Below, in pieces: positions 1-7,642 of a stretch of DNA of 33,374 nt. The notes below the pieces were generated by a model that worked only from the letters and a program-made list of their open reading frames with translations, was not told where the DNA came from and did not search any database. Location of the stretch: positions 1 to 33,374 of the forward strand of contig DGDN01000105.1 in NCBI GenBank assembly GCA_002385465.1, written 5' to 3'. This stretch comes from Candidatus Fermentithermobacillaceae bacterium UBA3951 (GTDB lineage Bacteria; Bacillota; Sulfobacillia; Fermentithermobacillales; Fermentithermobacillaceae). The first letter of the stretch is position 1. Each line of letters begins with the position of its first letter. Both the position numbers and the translations under genes were made by a program.

Positions 1-19
1 AGATGTGTATAAGAGACAG
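1..19 (+). other. Nextera/Tn5 mosaic-end adapter (artefact)
   Basis: The first 19 bases are exactly the Tn5 mosaic end used in Nextera library adapters. The complementary sequence sits at the other end of the window in inverted orientation. This is untrimmed library sequence and not part of the genome. Confidence 0.96.
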
Positions 20-86
20 GTAAAATTGACCGCAGAAGTCCGGGTGTCAAGAACGGATTTCACCTGCTTTCCGTCTGATTCCTCCT

Positions 87-103
87 TGGCACGGATGTTG
101 CTT
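87..103 (+). promoter_or_regulatory. sigma-54 (RpoN) -24/-12 promoter
   Basis: The sequence TGGCACGGATGTTGCTT matches the sigma-54 consensus TGGCACG-N4-TTGCW. The invariant GG (88-89) and GC (100-101) are separated by exactly 10 bases. It lies about 105 bp upstream of the first gene of the transporter operon, on the same strand. Sigma-54 promoters need an AAA+ enhancer-binding activator. None is encoded in the window, and only about 67 bp of genomic sequence lie upstream, so the activator sites and gene may be beyond the contig end. Confidence 0.8.
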
Positions 104-114
104 GTCTAGTATGG

Positions 115-191
115 TGGGTGACATGCACGCTGTAACGCCCACACTAGCCGGCGTTGTCACCCAAGTAGTCGGAGGCAAGCCAAGACTTGGG
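115..191 (+). promoter_or_regulatory. structured 5' leader with two competing hairpins
   Basis: Downstream of the sigma-54 promoter an 8-bp stem pairs 115-122 with 156-163, enclosing a 6-bp hairpin (134-139 with 150-155). A second, 7-bp stem pairs 160-166 with 185-191. It uses part of the right arm of the first stem and covers the first three bases of the ribosome binding site GGGAGG (189-194) of the first gene. The two outer stems cannot form together. The geometry suggests translational control, but no known riboswitch class was recognised. The pairings are read directly; the function is inferred. Confidence 0.45.
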
Positions 192-205
192 AGGAATTCG
201 GAATC

Positions 206-889
206 ATGGTGAAACTGACCCAAGAAGTGATCGACCGTTTCATGCAGGTCGCGCCGGCCCAGATCGGCCACCACATCTCGCACGGGTTTATGCACCCGCG
301 CATTAAGCCGGTAGTGCCGTCCTTCAAGATCATCGGCAATGCCTACACCGTGCGCATGACCGAGCGAGATGGTGCGGCGCTCTACTACGCTCTCATGAAA
401 GCGGAGCCGGGCTCCATCATCGTTGTCGACAGGGGCAGCGATGATATCTTCGCTTGCGCAGGGGACCAGCTTGCTCTCATGGCTATGCACCGCGGTATCG
501 GCGGACTTGTAATCGATGGTCCCGCGACAGACCGTGTCGGCCTTGAGAAGCTTGGTTTCCCGGTGTTCTGCACGGGTTTCTCGCCTGTTACCTGCCTCTG
601 CAAGGGCACCAACGGAGAGGTTCAGATCCCTATCCAGTGCGGTGGAGCAGTCGTCCATCCCGGCGACATAATCTTCGGAGACGCCGATGGCGTCATAGTA
701 GTCCCCGACGATTACGAGCCCCTTCTGGAAGCGGCTGAGAAGATGACCGCCAACGAAAAACGGCGAGCAGAGCGAGTGGAGAAGGAGGGGTACAAGTTCC
801 TCCGGCGCGACGACGTCGACGTAGAGAAACTGTTTGAGTTCGACATGGAAGCCGCGTTGGCTGAAATCAAGAAGAAGTGCCAGTATTGA
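206..889 (+). CDS. RraA-family (HMG aldolase/oxaloacetate decarboxylase fold) protein, altered active site
   Basis: A 227-residue protein of the RraA fold, a family including 4-hydroxy-4-methyl-2-oxoglutarate aldolases, oxaloacetate decarboxylases and the RNase E regulator RraA. Recognisable features are the central glycine-rich strand-turn region near 97-105 (RGIGGLVIDG) and the C-terminal GDADGVIVVPDD segment. In catalytic members this region ends in an Arg-Asp pair that binds substrate and metal. Here the Arg position is Thr108 while Asp109 is kept, and Arg110 follows. The second RraA-like gene of the operon (7643-8347) keeps the normal pair. The ATG is preceded by GGGAGGAATT at good spacing. 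It is the first gene of the operon encoding a peptide-type importer. It may act on a different substrate or be a non-catalytic partner; the specific reaction cannot be assigned. Confidence 0.85.
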   Translation: MVKLTQEVIDRFMQVAPAQIGHHISHGFMHPRIKPVVPSFKIIGNAYTVRMTERDGAALYYALMKAEPGSIIVVDRGSDDIFACAGDQLALMAMHRGIGGLVIDGPATDRVGLEKLGFPVFCTGFSPVTCLCKGTNGEVQIPIQCGGAVVHPGDIIFGDADGVIVVPDDYEPLLEAAEKMTANEKRRAERVEKEGYKFLRRDDVDVEKLFEFDMEAALAEIKKKCQY

Positions 890-936
890 CCGGTCCCAGG
901 CAACAAGACTCCAAGTTCAGAGAAAGGGTGAAATCC

Positions 937-2490
937 ATGAAGAGGCTAACTTCTCTCGTAGCAGCTCTCCTCATCATGTCCCTGTTCCTGGCGGCTTGCA
1001 GCGGTGGAGCCACTCCCGAGACTCCGCCCACGGGGCTCGAGGAGGGTCCAAAGAAGGACACCATCGTAGAACGTGCCGTAGCAGACCAGCAGACATTTGA
1101 CCCGTTCGGTACTGCCGACATTAACGATCAGAGGATCCACTACCAGATCTTCGACAGCCTTATGCGTCAAGAGCCGGATGGTTCCCTCGTACCGGCCCTT
1201 TGTACCGACTACAAGTTCAACGAGACAGGTGACGAGATCACATTCACTATCCGTGAAGGCGTGAAGTTCCATAACGGTGATGTGATGACCGCCGACGATG
1301 TAGTATTCTCTCTGAACACGGCCATCGCATCCGGCTTCACCAGTAAAGTGACGAGCACCATGGATAGGGCGGAAAAAGTCGACGACAAGACCGTCAAACT
1401 CATACTCAAGTATCCCTTTGCCCCTATCCTCGGGTGCTTGGTTTCTTCCAGCTGCGCTATTGTCCCGCAGAAGGTATATGAAGCGGACAAAGATGCGTTC
1501 GGCCGTAACCCGGTAGGGGCCGGCCCCTACATGCTCAAGGAAGTGAAACCCGGCGAGAAGATAGTCCTCGAGGCATTTTCCGACTACTATCGGGGCGAGG
1601 CTCCTATCAAGAACCTGGTGGTCAGGATCATCGTTGATGACGCCGCTGCCCTAATGGCTCTCGAGAGTGGCGAACTTGACCTAATGCAGCCCAGCCAGGC
1701 TTACACCGACCGCGATGCCATCATCAACAACCCCAACCTCGTGTACTATGAGGCAGAGCAGGCGTGCACCTTCCTGGTCGCATTCAACAACGTAAAGGGC
1801 GTGTTTACAGATAAGCGCCTCCGGGAGGCAGTGGCTCGCGCCATTGACCGGGAGGAACTGATCCTCGGCGCCGTGAATGGCATGGCTACCCCGGTTGAGG
1901 CTGGCCTGGTTCCCATCACCCCTCAGTACCCTCATGGGTTCAAAGGCCTCGAGTACGACTTGGAGAAGGCGAAGCAGCTGGTCATCGATGCCGGTTACCC
2001 CAATGGTCTCGATGTGACCATGCGTGTAATCGCTGCGGCCAACTACACCAAGCCCGCAGAAGTGCTGCAGGCGCAGCTCAAGAAGATCGGCATCAACGTG
2101 AAGATAGAGCCGATGGAGCGTGGCACCTGGTTTGACGTAGCGTATGCCGGCGGCGACTACGAAATGACGTTCTATGCCCACGCCATTTCGGTAAACGACG
2201 CGGACTTCTGCTCGTACCCCTTCCTGCACAGCAGCGAGGCCGATGGAAAGGGCAACAACTACATGGGGATCAAGAACGCCGAGCTCGACGAGTGCCTCGA
2301 GAAGGCCAGGACATCGCAGGATGAGGCCGAGCGCAAGGCCTATTACCTGAGGGCCTGCGAGATAATCCGCGATGAAAGCCTGTTCGTGCCCTGCTATACC
2401 GGTCGGAGGACCATGGCTGCCGTCAAGGAACTCAAGGGCGTCCAGGCTGACCCGTGGATGCGTTACTACAAGTACAACTACTCCTGGTAA
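937..2490 (+). CDS. ABC transporter substrate-binding lipoprotein, family 5 (DppA/OppA type)
   Basis: A 517-residue extracellular solute-binding protein for peptides or related compounds. The N-terminus is a lipoprotein signal peptide with basic residues, a hydrophobic core and the lipobox LAAC, so Cys21 should be lipidated and anchor the protein outside the membrane. Family 5 features include the DSLMRQEPDGSLVPALCTDY region, the FTIREGVKFHNGDVMTADDVVFS motif region near residues 105-125, and the GAGPYMLKE segment. The ATG at 937 was chosen over an upstream in-frame GTG at 877 because it gives a proper signal peptide start. It is followed by the two permeases and two ATPases of the same importer, after a strong mRNA hairpin (2526-2563). 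Substrate is uncertain; the M20 hydrolase and RraA genes around it suggest peptides or acylated amino acids. Confidence 0.93.
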   Translation: MKRLTSLVAALLIMSLFLAACSGGATPETPPTGLEEGPKKDTIVERAVADQQTFDPFGTADINDQRIHYQIFDSLMRQEPDGSLVPALCTDYKFNETGDEITFTIREGVKFHNGDVMTADDVVFSLNTAIASGFTSKVTSTMDRAEKVDDKTVKLILKYPFAPILGCLVSSSCAIVPQKVYEADKDAFGRNPVGAGPYMLKEVKPGEKIVLEAFSDYYRGEAPIKNLVVRIIVDDAAALMALESGELDLMQPSQAYTDRDAIINNPNLVYYEAEQACTFLVAFNNVKGVFTDKRLREAVARAIDREELILGAVNGMATPVEAGLVPITPQYPHGFKGLEYDLEKAKQLVIDAGYPNGLDVTMRVIAAANYTKPAEVLQAQLKKIGINVKIEPMERGTWFDVAYAGGDYEMTFYAHAISVNDADFCSYPFLHSSEADGKGNNYMGIKNAELDECLEKARTSQDEAERKAYYLRACEIIRDESLFVPCYTGRRTMAAVKELKGVQADPWMRYYKYNYSW

Positions 2491-2525
2491 GCCTTTAGAA
2501 GCAAGGAAGTACATTCCGTGTGTTA

Positions 2526-2563
2526 GGCCGTTTGGGCAGCCCGAGCAGGCTGCCCAAGCGGCC
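2526..2563 (+). promoter_or_regulatory. 16-bp intercistronic hairpin in transporter operon
   Basis: Positions 2526-2541 pair with 2548-2563 in a 16-bp stem with one T-G wobble (2531/2558) and a 6-base loop CGAGCA. It starts 35 bp after the binding-protein stop and ends right before the permease ribosome binding site GGGAGGA (2564-2570). No T-run follows, so it is not a standard intrinsic terminator. In other binding-protein-dependent transport operons such hairpins protect the upstream message from 3' decay and raise binding protein over permease. That role is inferred here. Confidence 0.75.
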
Positions 2564-2576
2564 GGGAGGAGACAGC

Positions 2577-3509
2577 ATGCTAAGATACGTTGTGAAGCGG
2601 CTGCTTCTTATGATCCCTGTCATAGTAGGAATATCTTTCATCCTCTTCGTCATCATGGACCTTACGCCTGGCGATCCTGCCCGTTCCCTGTTGGGCGAGT
2701 ACGCGAGGCAAGAGGACGTTGATGCTCTACGGGAGGAATGGGGGCTGAACGATCCCTTCGCCGTGCGATACGGGCGGTACCTAGCCAGCGCCATAAGAGG
2801 CGATTTCGGAAAATCCTACAGGACGAACATCCCCGTTGTGCAAGAGATCATCTCCCGTTATCCCGCTACGATGAAAGTGGCTACTCTGGCCATCCTGTTT
2901 GCAATGGCGATCGGCATTCCCGTGGGAATAATCTCGGCGGTGAAGCAGTACTCGCTTGTAGACTTCGGAAGCATGGCTACGGCACTCTTGTTCACTTCGG
3001 TGCCTCCTTTTTGGCTGGGGCTCATGCTTATCCTGATCTTCTCCCTCATGCTGAGGCTATTGCCTTCCGTGGGCACGGACTCGTGGAAGAGCTTCATTAT
3101 GCCCGCGGCGGCGCTGGCTGCAGCGCAGATGGCGACTATGACCAGGATGACGCGTTCGACCATGCTCGAAGTCATCCGGCAGGACTACATAAGGACCGCT
3201 AAAGCCAAAGGAGCGTCTCAGAGGTACGTAGTCCTAAAGCATGCGCTGCGAAACGCCTTGTTGCCGGTTGTAACAGTAGTCGGCATCGGGTTCGGAAATC
3301 TCCTAGGCGGCTCATTGATTATAGAGAATGTCTTCGGAATCTCAGGATTAGGGACCCTTATGGTCAACGCAGTAAAGAGCAAGGATTCTCCCATGCTCAT
3401 TGCCAGCGTGATGTTCGCCGCGCTGGTAGGCGGATTGGTAAACCTGGCGGTTGACGTCTTGTACACCTACATCGACCCCCGGGTGAGGTCTCAGTATGTG
3501 AAGGGGTAA
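2577..3509 (+). CDS. ABC transporter permease, DppB/OppB type
   Basis: A 310-residue integral membrane permease that forms half of the translocation pore of the peptide-type importer. The N-terminus LRYVVKRLLLMIPVIVGIS is typical of DppB, followed by FVIMDLTPGDPA. Several hydrophobic segments follow, and the cytoplasmic EAA loop is present as DYIRTAKAKGAS...HALRNALLPVV (about residues 203-230), the contact site for the ATPases. The C-terminus DVLYTYIDPRVR is also typical. The ATG at 2577 has GGGAGGA at proper spacing; an upstream in-frame start lies inside the hairpin and is rejected. The DppC-type partner follows after 9 bp. Confidence 0.95.
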   Translation: MLRYVVKRLLLMIPVIVGISFILFVIMDLTPGDPARSLLGEYARQEDVDALREEWGLNDPFAVRYGRYLASAIRGDFGKSYRTNIPVVQEIISRYPATMKVATLAILFAMAIGIPVGIISAVKQYSLVDFGSMATALLFTSVPPFWLGLMLILIFSLMLRLLPSVGTDSWKSFIMPAAALAAAQMATMTRMTRSTMLEVIRQDYIRTAKAKGASQRYVVLKHALRNALLPVVTVVGIGFGNLLGGSLIIENVFGISGLGTLMVNAVKSKDSPMLIASVMFAALVGGLVNLAVDVLYTYIDPRVRSQYVKG

Positions 3510-3518
3510 GAGTGGCTA

Positions 3519-4409
3519 ATGACCGAACAAGCTACTGTCAATCCAAGTAACCCGGTAAAAAAGCGCAGCCAGCTGAAAGCCATTTGGTTCCGATATAGGA
3601 AGAACAAACTGGCCATGTTCGGTTTGGCGCTTTTTCTTTCACTTGTGCTGGTTGCAGCCAGTTCGGGCCTTTTTCTCGACTACGATACTCAAGTCATAGA
3701 ACAGCGTATGAGGGAGAGACTCCAGCCACCCAGTTCGGAGCACTGGTTCGGCACCGACCAGTACGGGCGTGACGTGTTCGCAAGGGTTGTATGGGGGACC
3801 AGGATCTCACTCTTTGTCGGCGTGTTCACTGTGACGATCGCTCTCACCGTCGGGACTCTTTTTGGTGCACTGGCGGGCTACTACGGGGGAACGGTGGACA
3901 ACGTCCTCATGAGGATCATGGATATCTTCCTGGCTATGCCCGGGACTATCTTGGCCGTGGCGATCGTGGGCGCCTTGGGCCCCGGCCTGGTGAACGTCCT
4001 TCTGGCCATGGCCATTGCTAGAATTCCGCAGTTCGCGAGGATTGTGCGTTCAGCCATCATATCCATTCGCGGGCAGGAGTTCATCGAGGCCGCCAAGGCT
4101 TGCGGCACGCGTGACGGCCGCATCATCATGCGGCATATTTTGCCCAATGCGATCGGTCCCATTGTTGTTCAAGTCACCTTGCACATGGCGACCACAATCC
4201 TTGGTGTGGCGGGGCTCAGTTTTATCGGGCTCGGTATCGAAGCACCGACTCCCGAGTGGGGGTCTATGTTGTCCGAGGCGAAAGAATGGATGCGGTACCA
4301 TCCTTACCTCATGGTCTTCCCGGGAGTGGCCATCATTTTGTCGGTCCTTTCACTGAACCTCATCGGGGATGGCCTGCGTGACGCACTCGACCCCAGAATG
4401 AAGAACTGA
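3519..4409 (+). CDS. ABC transporter permease, DppC/OppC type
   Basis: A 296-residue permease, second half of the membrane pore. It has the OppC_N-type first helix after a basic N-terminus (RYRKNKLAMFGLALFLSLV), then the signature HWFGTDQYGRDVFARVVWG near residues 75-93. The EAA loop (FIEAAKACGTRDGRIIMRHILPNA, about 188-211) and the C-terminal NLIGDGLRDALDPR are also present. It is located 9 bp downstream of the DppB-type gene, and its stop is followed after 21 bp by the first ATPase gene. Family assignment is secure; substrate is unknown. Confidence 0.95.
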   Translation: MTEQATVNPSNPVKKRSQLKAIWFRYRKNKLAMFGLALFLSLVLVAASSGLFLDYDTQVIEQRMRERLQPPSSEHWFGTDQYGRDVFARVVWGTRISLFVGVFTVTIALTVGTLFGALAGYYGGTVDNVLMRIMDIFLAMPGTILAVAIVGALGPGLVNVLLAMAIARIPQFARIVRSAIISIRGQEFIEAAKACGTRDGRIIMRHILPNAIGPIVVQVTLHMATTILGVAGLSFIGLGIEAPTPEWGSMLSEAKEWMRYHPYLMVFPGVAIILSVLSLNLIGDGLRDALDPRMKN

Positions 4410-4430
4410 TTGGCAGGTAGGAGTTGCGAC

Positions 4431-5417
4431 ATGGAAGAGAGACTACTCGAGATAAAAGACCTGCACGTTGAATACGTAACCGATGAAGCGAGGGTGTTCG
4501 CCGTAAACGGGCTCGACCTCACCGTCAACAGAGGAGAGACGGTCGGGTTGGTTGGGGAGACGGGAGCCGGCAAGACTACCACTGCCCTCAGCGTAATGCG
4601 ACTTCTGCCTGACCTCGTGGGAAGGATCACCCGGGGCAGCATCATACTGGACGGCATTGATATTACGCGGGCTACGGAAGCCGATATGAGGCTCATCCGG
4701 GGAGAAGCCGTCTCCATGATCTTCCAAGACCCGATGACCAGCTTGAACCCTGTGATGACCATCGGCGAACAGATCGCGGAAGTACTCCATTTGCATGAGA
4801 AGTACGACACCAAAGAAGAAGTAGAGCATCGTGTGGACGAGATCCTGCGGCTCGTGGGTTTACCCCCCGAGCGTAAGGGCGAGTACCCGCACCAATTCTC
4901 AGGCGGCATGAAACAGCGAGTTGTTATCGCAATCGCGCTCGCGTGTGAACCAAAGCTCCTCTTGGCTGACGAGCCCACTACGGCTCTTGACGTCACCATC
5001 CAAGCGCAGGTACTGCAGATGGTTAGGGAACTCAAGGAGAAGCTCAATACCGCCATGCTGCTCATTACCCATGACCTTGGGGTTGTGGCCCAGACCTGTG
5101 ACCGTGTGGGCATCATGTATGCCGGGGAAATCGTGGAGCTCGGGACGGCCGAGCAGATATTCCAAAAGGACGAAAGGCATCATCCGTACACAGTGGGCCT
5201 GTTCGGGTCGATCCCCGACCTTACCCGTAAGACGAGGAGGCTGAGCCCCATCGAAGGTCTCATGCCCGATCCGACCGACCTTCCTCCGGGATGTAGGTTC
5301 CACACTCGTTGTCCGCACCGCATGCCTGTGTGCGAGGTCGAAAGCCCTCGTCCGAGTTACAACGGGGGGCATTTGATCCGCTGCCACATCTGGGACGATA
5401 GGAGGTGCAGCCAATGA
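4431..5417 (+). CDS. ABC transporter ATP-binding protein, DppD/OppD type
   Basis: A 328-residue cytoplasmic ATPase powering the importer. It has Walker A GETGAGKTT (about residues 41-49), Q-loop IFQDPMTSLNP, signature FSGGMKQRVVIA, Walker B LLLADEPTTALDV and the H-loop ITHDLGVV. The C-terminal oligopeptide-type extension has the conserved LPPGCRFHTRCPHRMPVC cysteine cluster. The ATG at 4431 follows GTAGGAGTT; the in-frame TTG at 4410, directly after the preceding stop, has no ribosome binding site. Its last bases overlap the next ATPase gene (ATGA), indicating translational coupling and a heterodimeric ATPase pair. Confidence 0.95.
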   Translation: MEERLLEIKDLHVEYVTDEARVFAVNGLDLTVNRGETVGLVGETGAGKTTTALSVMRLLPDLVGRITRGSIILDGIDITRATEADMRLIRGEAVSMIFQDPMTSLNPVMTIGEQIAEVLHLHEKYDTKEEVEHRVDEILRLVGLPPERKGEYPHQFSGGMKQRVVIAIALACEPKLLLADEPTTALDVTIQAQVLQMVRELKEKLNTAMLLITHDLGVVAQTCDRVGIMYAGEIVELGTAEQIFQKDERHHPYTVGLFGSIPDLTRKTRRLSPIEGLMPDPTDLPPGCRFHTRCPHRMPVCEVESPRPSYNGGHLIRCHIWDDRRCSQ

Positions 5418-6364
5418 CCCGGCCACTTGTCGAGACGAGGGATCTAAAGAAGTACTTCAGGACACCCCGAGGGTGGTTGCACGCGGTTGACGGGGTGAAT
5501 CTGACCATCAGTAGAGGGCAGACGCTTGGAGTTGTCGGTGAGTCGGGTTGTGGCAAGTCGACCCTAGGTCGAGTGATACTCAGGCTCCTTGAGGCAACGG
5601 GAGGAGAGGTCCTGTACGACGGCGAGAACATCCTCACGTATAAGCAAGACAAGATGATAGAGATGCGGAAGAAGATGCAGATCATCTTCCAGGACCCGTA
5701 CGCGTCACTCAACCCACGTATGAGCGTAAGCGAGATCATTGCTGAACCCATTAAGGTATGTAAGACCATTGCGGGCCGGAAAGCCATTGAGGACAAGGTC
5801 TACGAGATGATGGATACGGTTGGCCTCGCGCGCCGGTTTGTGAACACCTATCCGCACGAGCTCGACGGCGGGCGGAGACAGCGCATCGGAATAGCGCGGG
5901 CGTTGGCACTGGATCCTGAGTTCATAGTGTGTGACGAGCCGGTATCGGCACTTGACGTGTCGATCCAGGCGCAGATATTGAACCTCATGATGGACCTACA
6001 GGAAGAACGCGGGCTGACCTACATGTTCGTCTCCCACGATCTCAGCGTGGTGAAGCACATAAGCAACGACATCGCCGTGATGTACCTGGGCCAGTGCGTT
6101 GAGCGTACACAATCCGACGAGCTCTTCGACAATCCGCTTCACCCATATACGCAGGCGCTTCTGGCAGCCATACCGGTCCCGGACCTCAGCGCGCGCAACC
6201 GGCCTCAAAATATCATCCGGGGCGAGGTCACCAGCCCTGTGAACCCCAAACCCGGATGCCGCTTCGCCGCGCGCTGCCCCAAGGTCCGTCCGGAGTGCTC
6301 CGTGGAGGACATTGGGCTCAAGGAGGTAAGCCCGGGACACTTCGTCGCTTGCATTTTGTACTGA
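5414..6364 (+). CDS. ABC transporter ATP-binding protein, DppF/OppF type
   Basis: A 316-residue ATPase, partner of the preceding gene. It has Walker A GESGCGKST (about 42-50), Q-loop IFQDPYASLNPRMS, Walker B FIVCDEPVSALDVS, H-loop SHDLSVV and the C-terminal motif KPGCRFAARCPKVRPEC. The ABC signature reads LDGGRRQR (residues 150-157), with Asp where most ATPases have Ser. To my recollection a DppF-like subgroup in Bacillota shares this, so it is probably a lineage trait and not a defect. The ATG overlaps the previous stop and has AGGAGGTG upstream. Confidence 0.95.
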   Translation: MTRPLVETRDLKKYFRTPRGWLHAVDGVNLTISRGQTLGVVGESGCGKSTLGRVILRLLEATGGEVLYDGENILTYKQDKMIEMRKKMQIIFQDPYASLNPRMSVSEIIAEPIKVCKTIAGRKAIEDKVYEMMDTVGLARRFVNTYPHELDGGRRQRIGIARALALDPEFIVCDEPVSALDVSIQAQILNLMMDLQEERGLTYMFVSHDLSVVKHISNDIAVMYLGQCVERTQSDELFDNPLHPYTQALLAAIPVPDLSARNRPQNIIRGEVTSPVNPKPGCRFAARCPKVRPECSVEDIGLKEVSPGHFVACILY

Positions 6365-6436
6365 TAGGAGTGTTGGCCATACCGGCGTGGCCCGGGATTT
6401 GGACTCACGGAAAACCGAACTACTGGAGGGGATACA

Positions 6437-7630
6437 GTGTCTTTGCTGAAGAGAGCTTCCGCGATTGAGGAAGAGATGATTGCCATCCGCCGGAAGATCC
6501 ATGAAAACCCCGAATTGGCGTTCAAGGAGTTCCAGACTACGGCTCTCTTAGAGAAGGAACTCAAGTCCTACGGGATCGAGACCAGACGGAACGGAGATCA
6601 GACAGGCCTGACCGGCGTTTTGAAAGGCGCCAAGCCCGGAAAAGTGATTGGTGTCCGCGGTGACATCGACGCGCTCCCGGTCCCGGAAGATACCGGGTTG
6701 CCTTTCTCGTCAAAGGTGGAAGGTGTGAGCCATGCATGCGGACATGACATCAACTGTACTACGGTGCTCGCATGTGCCAGACTGCTAAGCGAGCTCAAGG
6801 ACGAGCTCTCCGGGACCGTCAAGTTCATATTCCAGCCCGCCGAGGAAACGCTCAGCGGTGCGGCCAGCATGATAAAGAACGGCGTCATGGAGGACCCAAA
6901 GATGGACGCCATCATCTGCGTTCATACTTGGCCGGAGATGCCCGGCGGTTCCATAGGTGTTCGGAGGGGCGCCATGTTTGCCGCCTCAGACCGTTTCAAG
7001 ATCACCATCCGTGGCCAGGGCGGCCATGCTGCGCATCCTCACAGGTCCATCGACCCTGTCGTAGTGGCAGGTTACCTGATTACGCAGCTTCAGACCATCG
7101 TCTCCCGCGAGGTTGCTCCACTGGATTCCGCCGTTGTCACGGTAGGTAAGATGACCGCAGGGACGGCCAGCAATATCATCCCCAACGAGGCTGTCTTGGA
7201 GGGGACTGTGAGGACCCTCAATAAGGAGACACGGAAACGCGTCCACGAGAGCCTCGTGCGGATTGCCACCCACACCGCCGAAGGTCTCAGCGCTACGGCT
7301 CAAGTGGAGTACGTCACCGGAGTACCGCCGCTCGTAAACGACGATTTCCTAAATGACCTTGTGAGTGCCGCTACGGTGGAGCTCTTGGGCGAAGATAATC
7401 TCCTGGAGGTGCCCGTAGCATCAATGGGTTCCGAAGACTTTGCAGAGTATATGGAGTTTATCCCGGGCGCGGCAATCCGTATAGGAACATACGACGAGCG
7501 TCCGGAATCCAAGGGTGCGCTGCACAACTCCAAGACCGTCTTCAGCGAAAAGGCCATAATGGCAGGAGCAGTGATGCTGACCGGGACCGTGTTTAAGTTT
7601 ACGGGCTCGGATTTCTCCAAACTGTTGTGA
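6437..7630 (+). CDS. M20-family amidohydrolase (IAA-amino acid/hippurate hydrolase type)
   Basis: A 397-residue cytoplasmic metallo-amidohydrolase of the M20D group, which cleaves N-acylated amino acids, N-acetyl-diaminopimelate or similar amides. Metal-site motifs are complete: GDIDALPVPEDTGLPF (75-90), HACGHD (99-104) and QPAEE (133-137). Also present are GGHAAHPHRSIDP in the dimerisation domain and the C-terminal MGSEDFAEY segment, whose Glu/Asp is typical of the second metal site. It starts with GTG preceded by GGAGGGG. Its position behind the importer suggests that it deacylates or hydrolyses the imported substrate. The exact substrate cannot be read from sequence. Confidence 0.93.
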   Translation: MSLLKRASAIEEEMIAIRRKIHENPELAFKEFQTTALLEKELKSYGIETRRNGDQTGLTGVLKGAKPGKVIGVRGDIDALPVPEDTGLPFSSKVEGVSHACGHDINCTTVLACARLLSELKDELSGTVKFIFQPAEETLSGAASMIKNGVMEDPKMDAIICVHTWPEMPGGSIGVRRGAMFAASDRFKITIRGQGGHAAHPHRSIDPVVVAGYLITQLQTIVSREVAPLDSAVVTVGKMTAGTASNIIPNEAVLEGTVRTLNKETRKRVHESLVRIATHTAEGLSATAQVEYVTGVPPLVNDDFLNDLVSAATVELLGEDNLLEVPVASMGSEDFAEYMEFIPGAAIRIGTYDERPESKGALHNSKTVFSEKAIMAGAVMLTGTVFKFTGSDFSKLL

Positions 7631-7642
7631 GGATGAGAACAG

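Noticed and set aside
47..658. 203-residue minus-strand open frame at the left end
   Set aside because: It is opposite the first RraA-like gene and crosses the sigma-54 promoter and leader; no domain recognised.
1681..2514. 277-residue open frame on the minus strand
   Set aside because: It lies entirely opposite the binding-protein gene, and its codon pattern is a mirror of the real frame; no ribosome binding site or recognisable domain.
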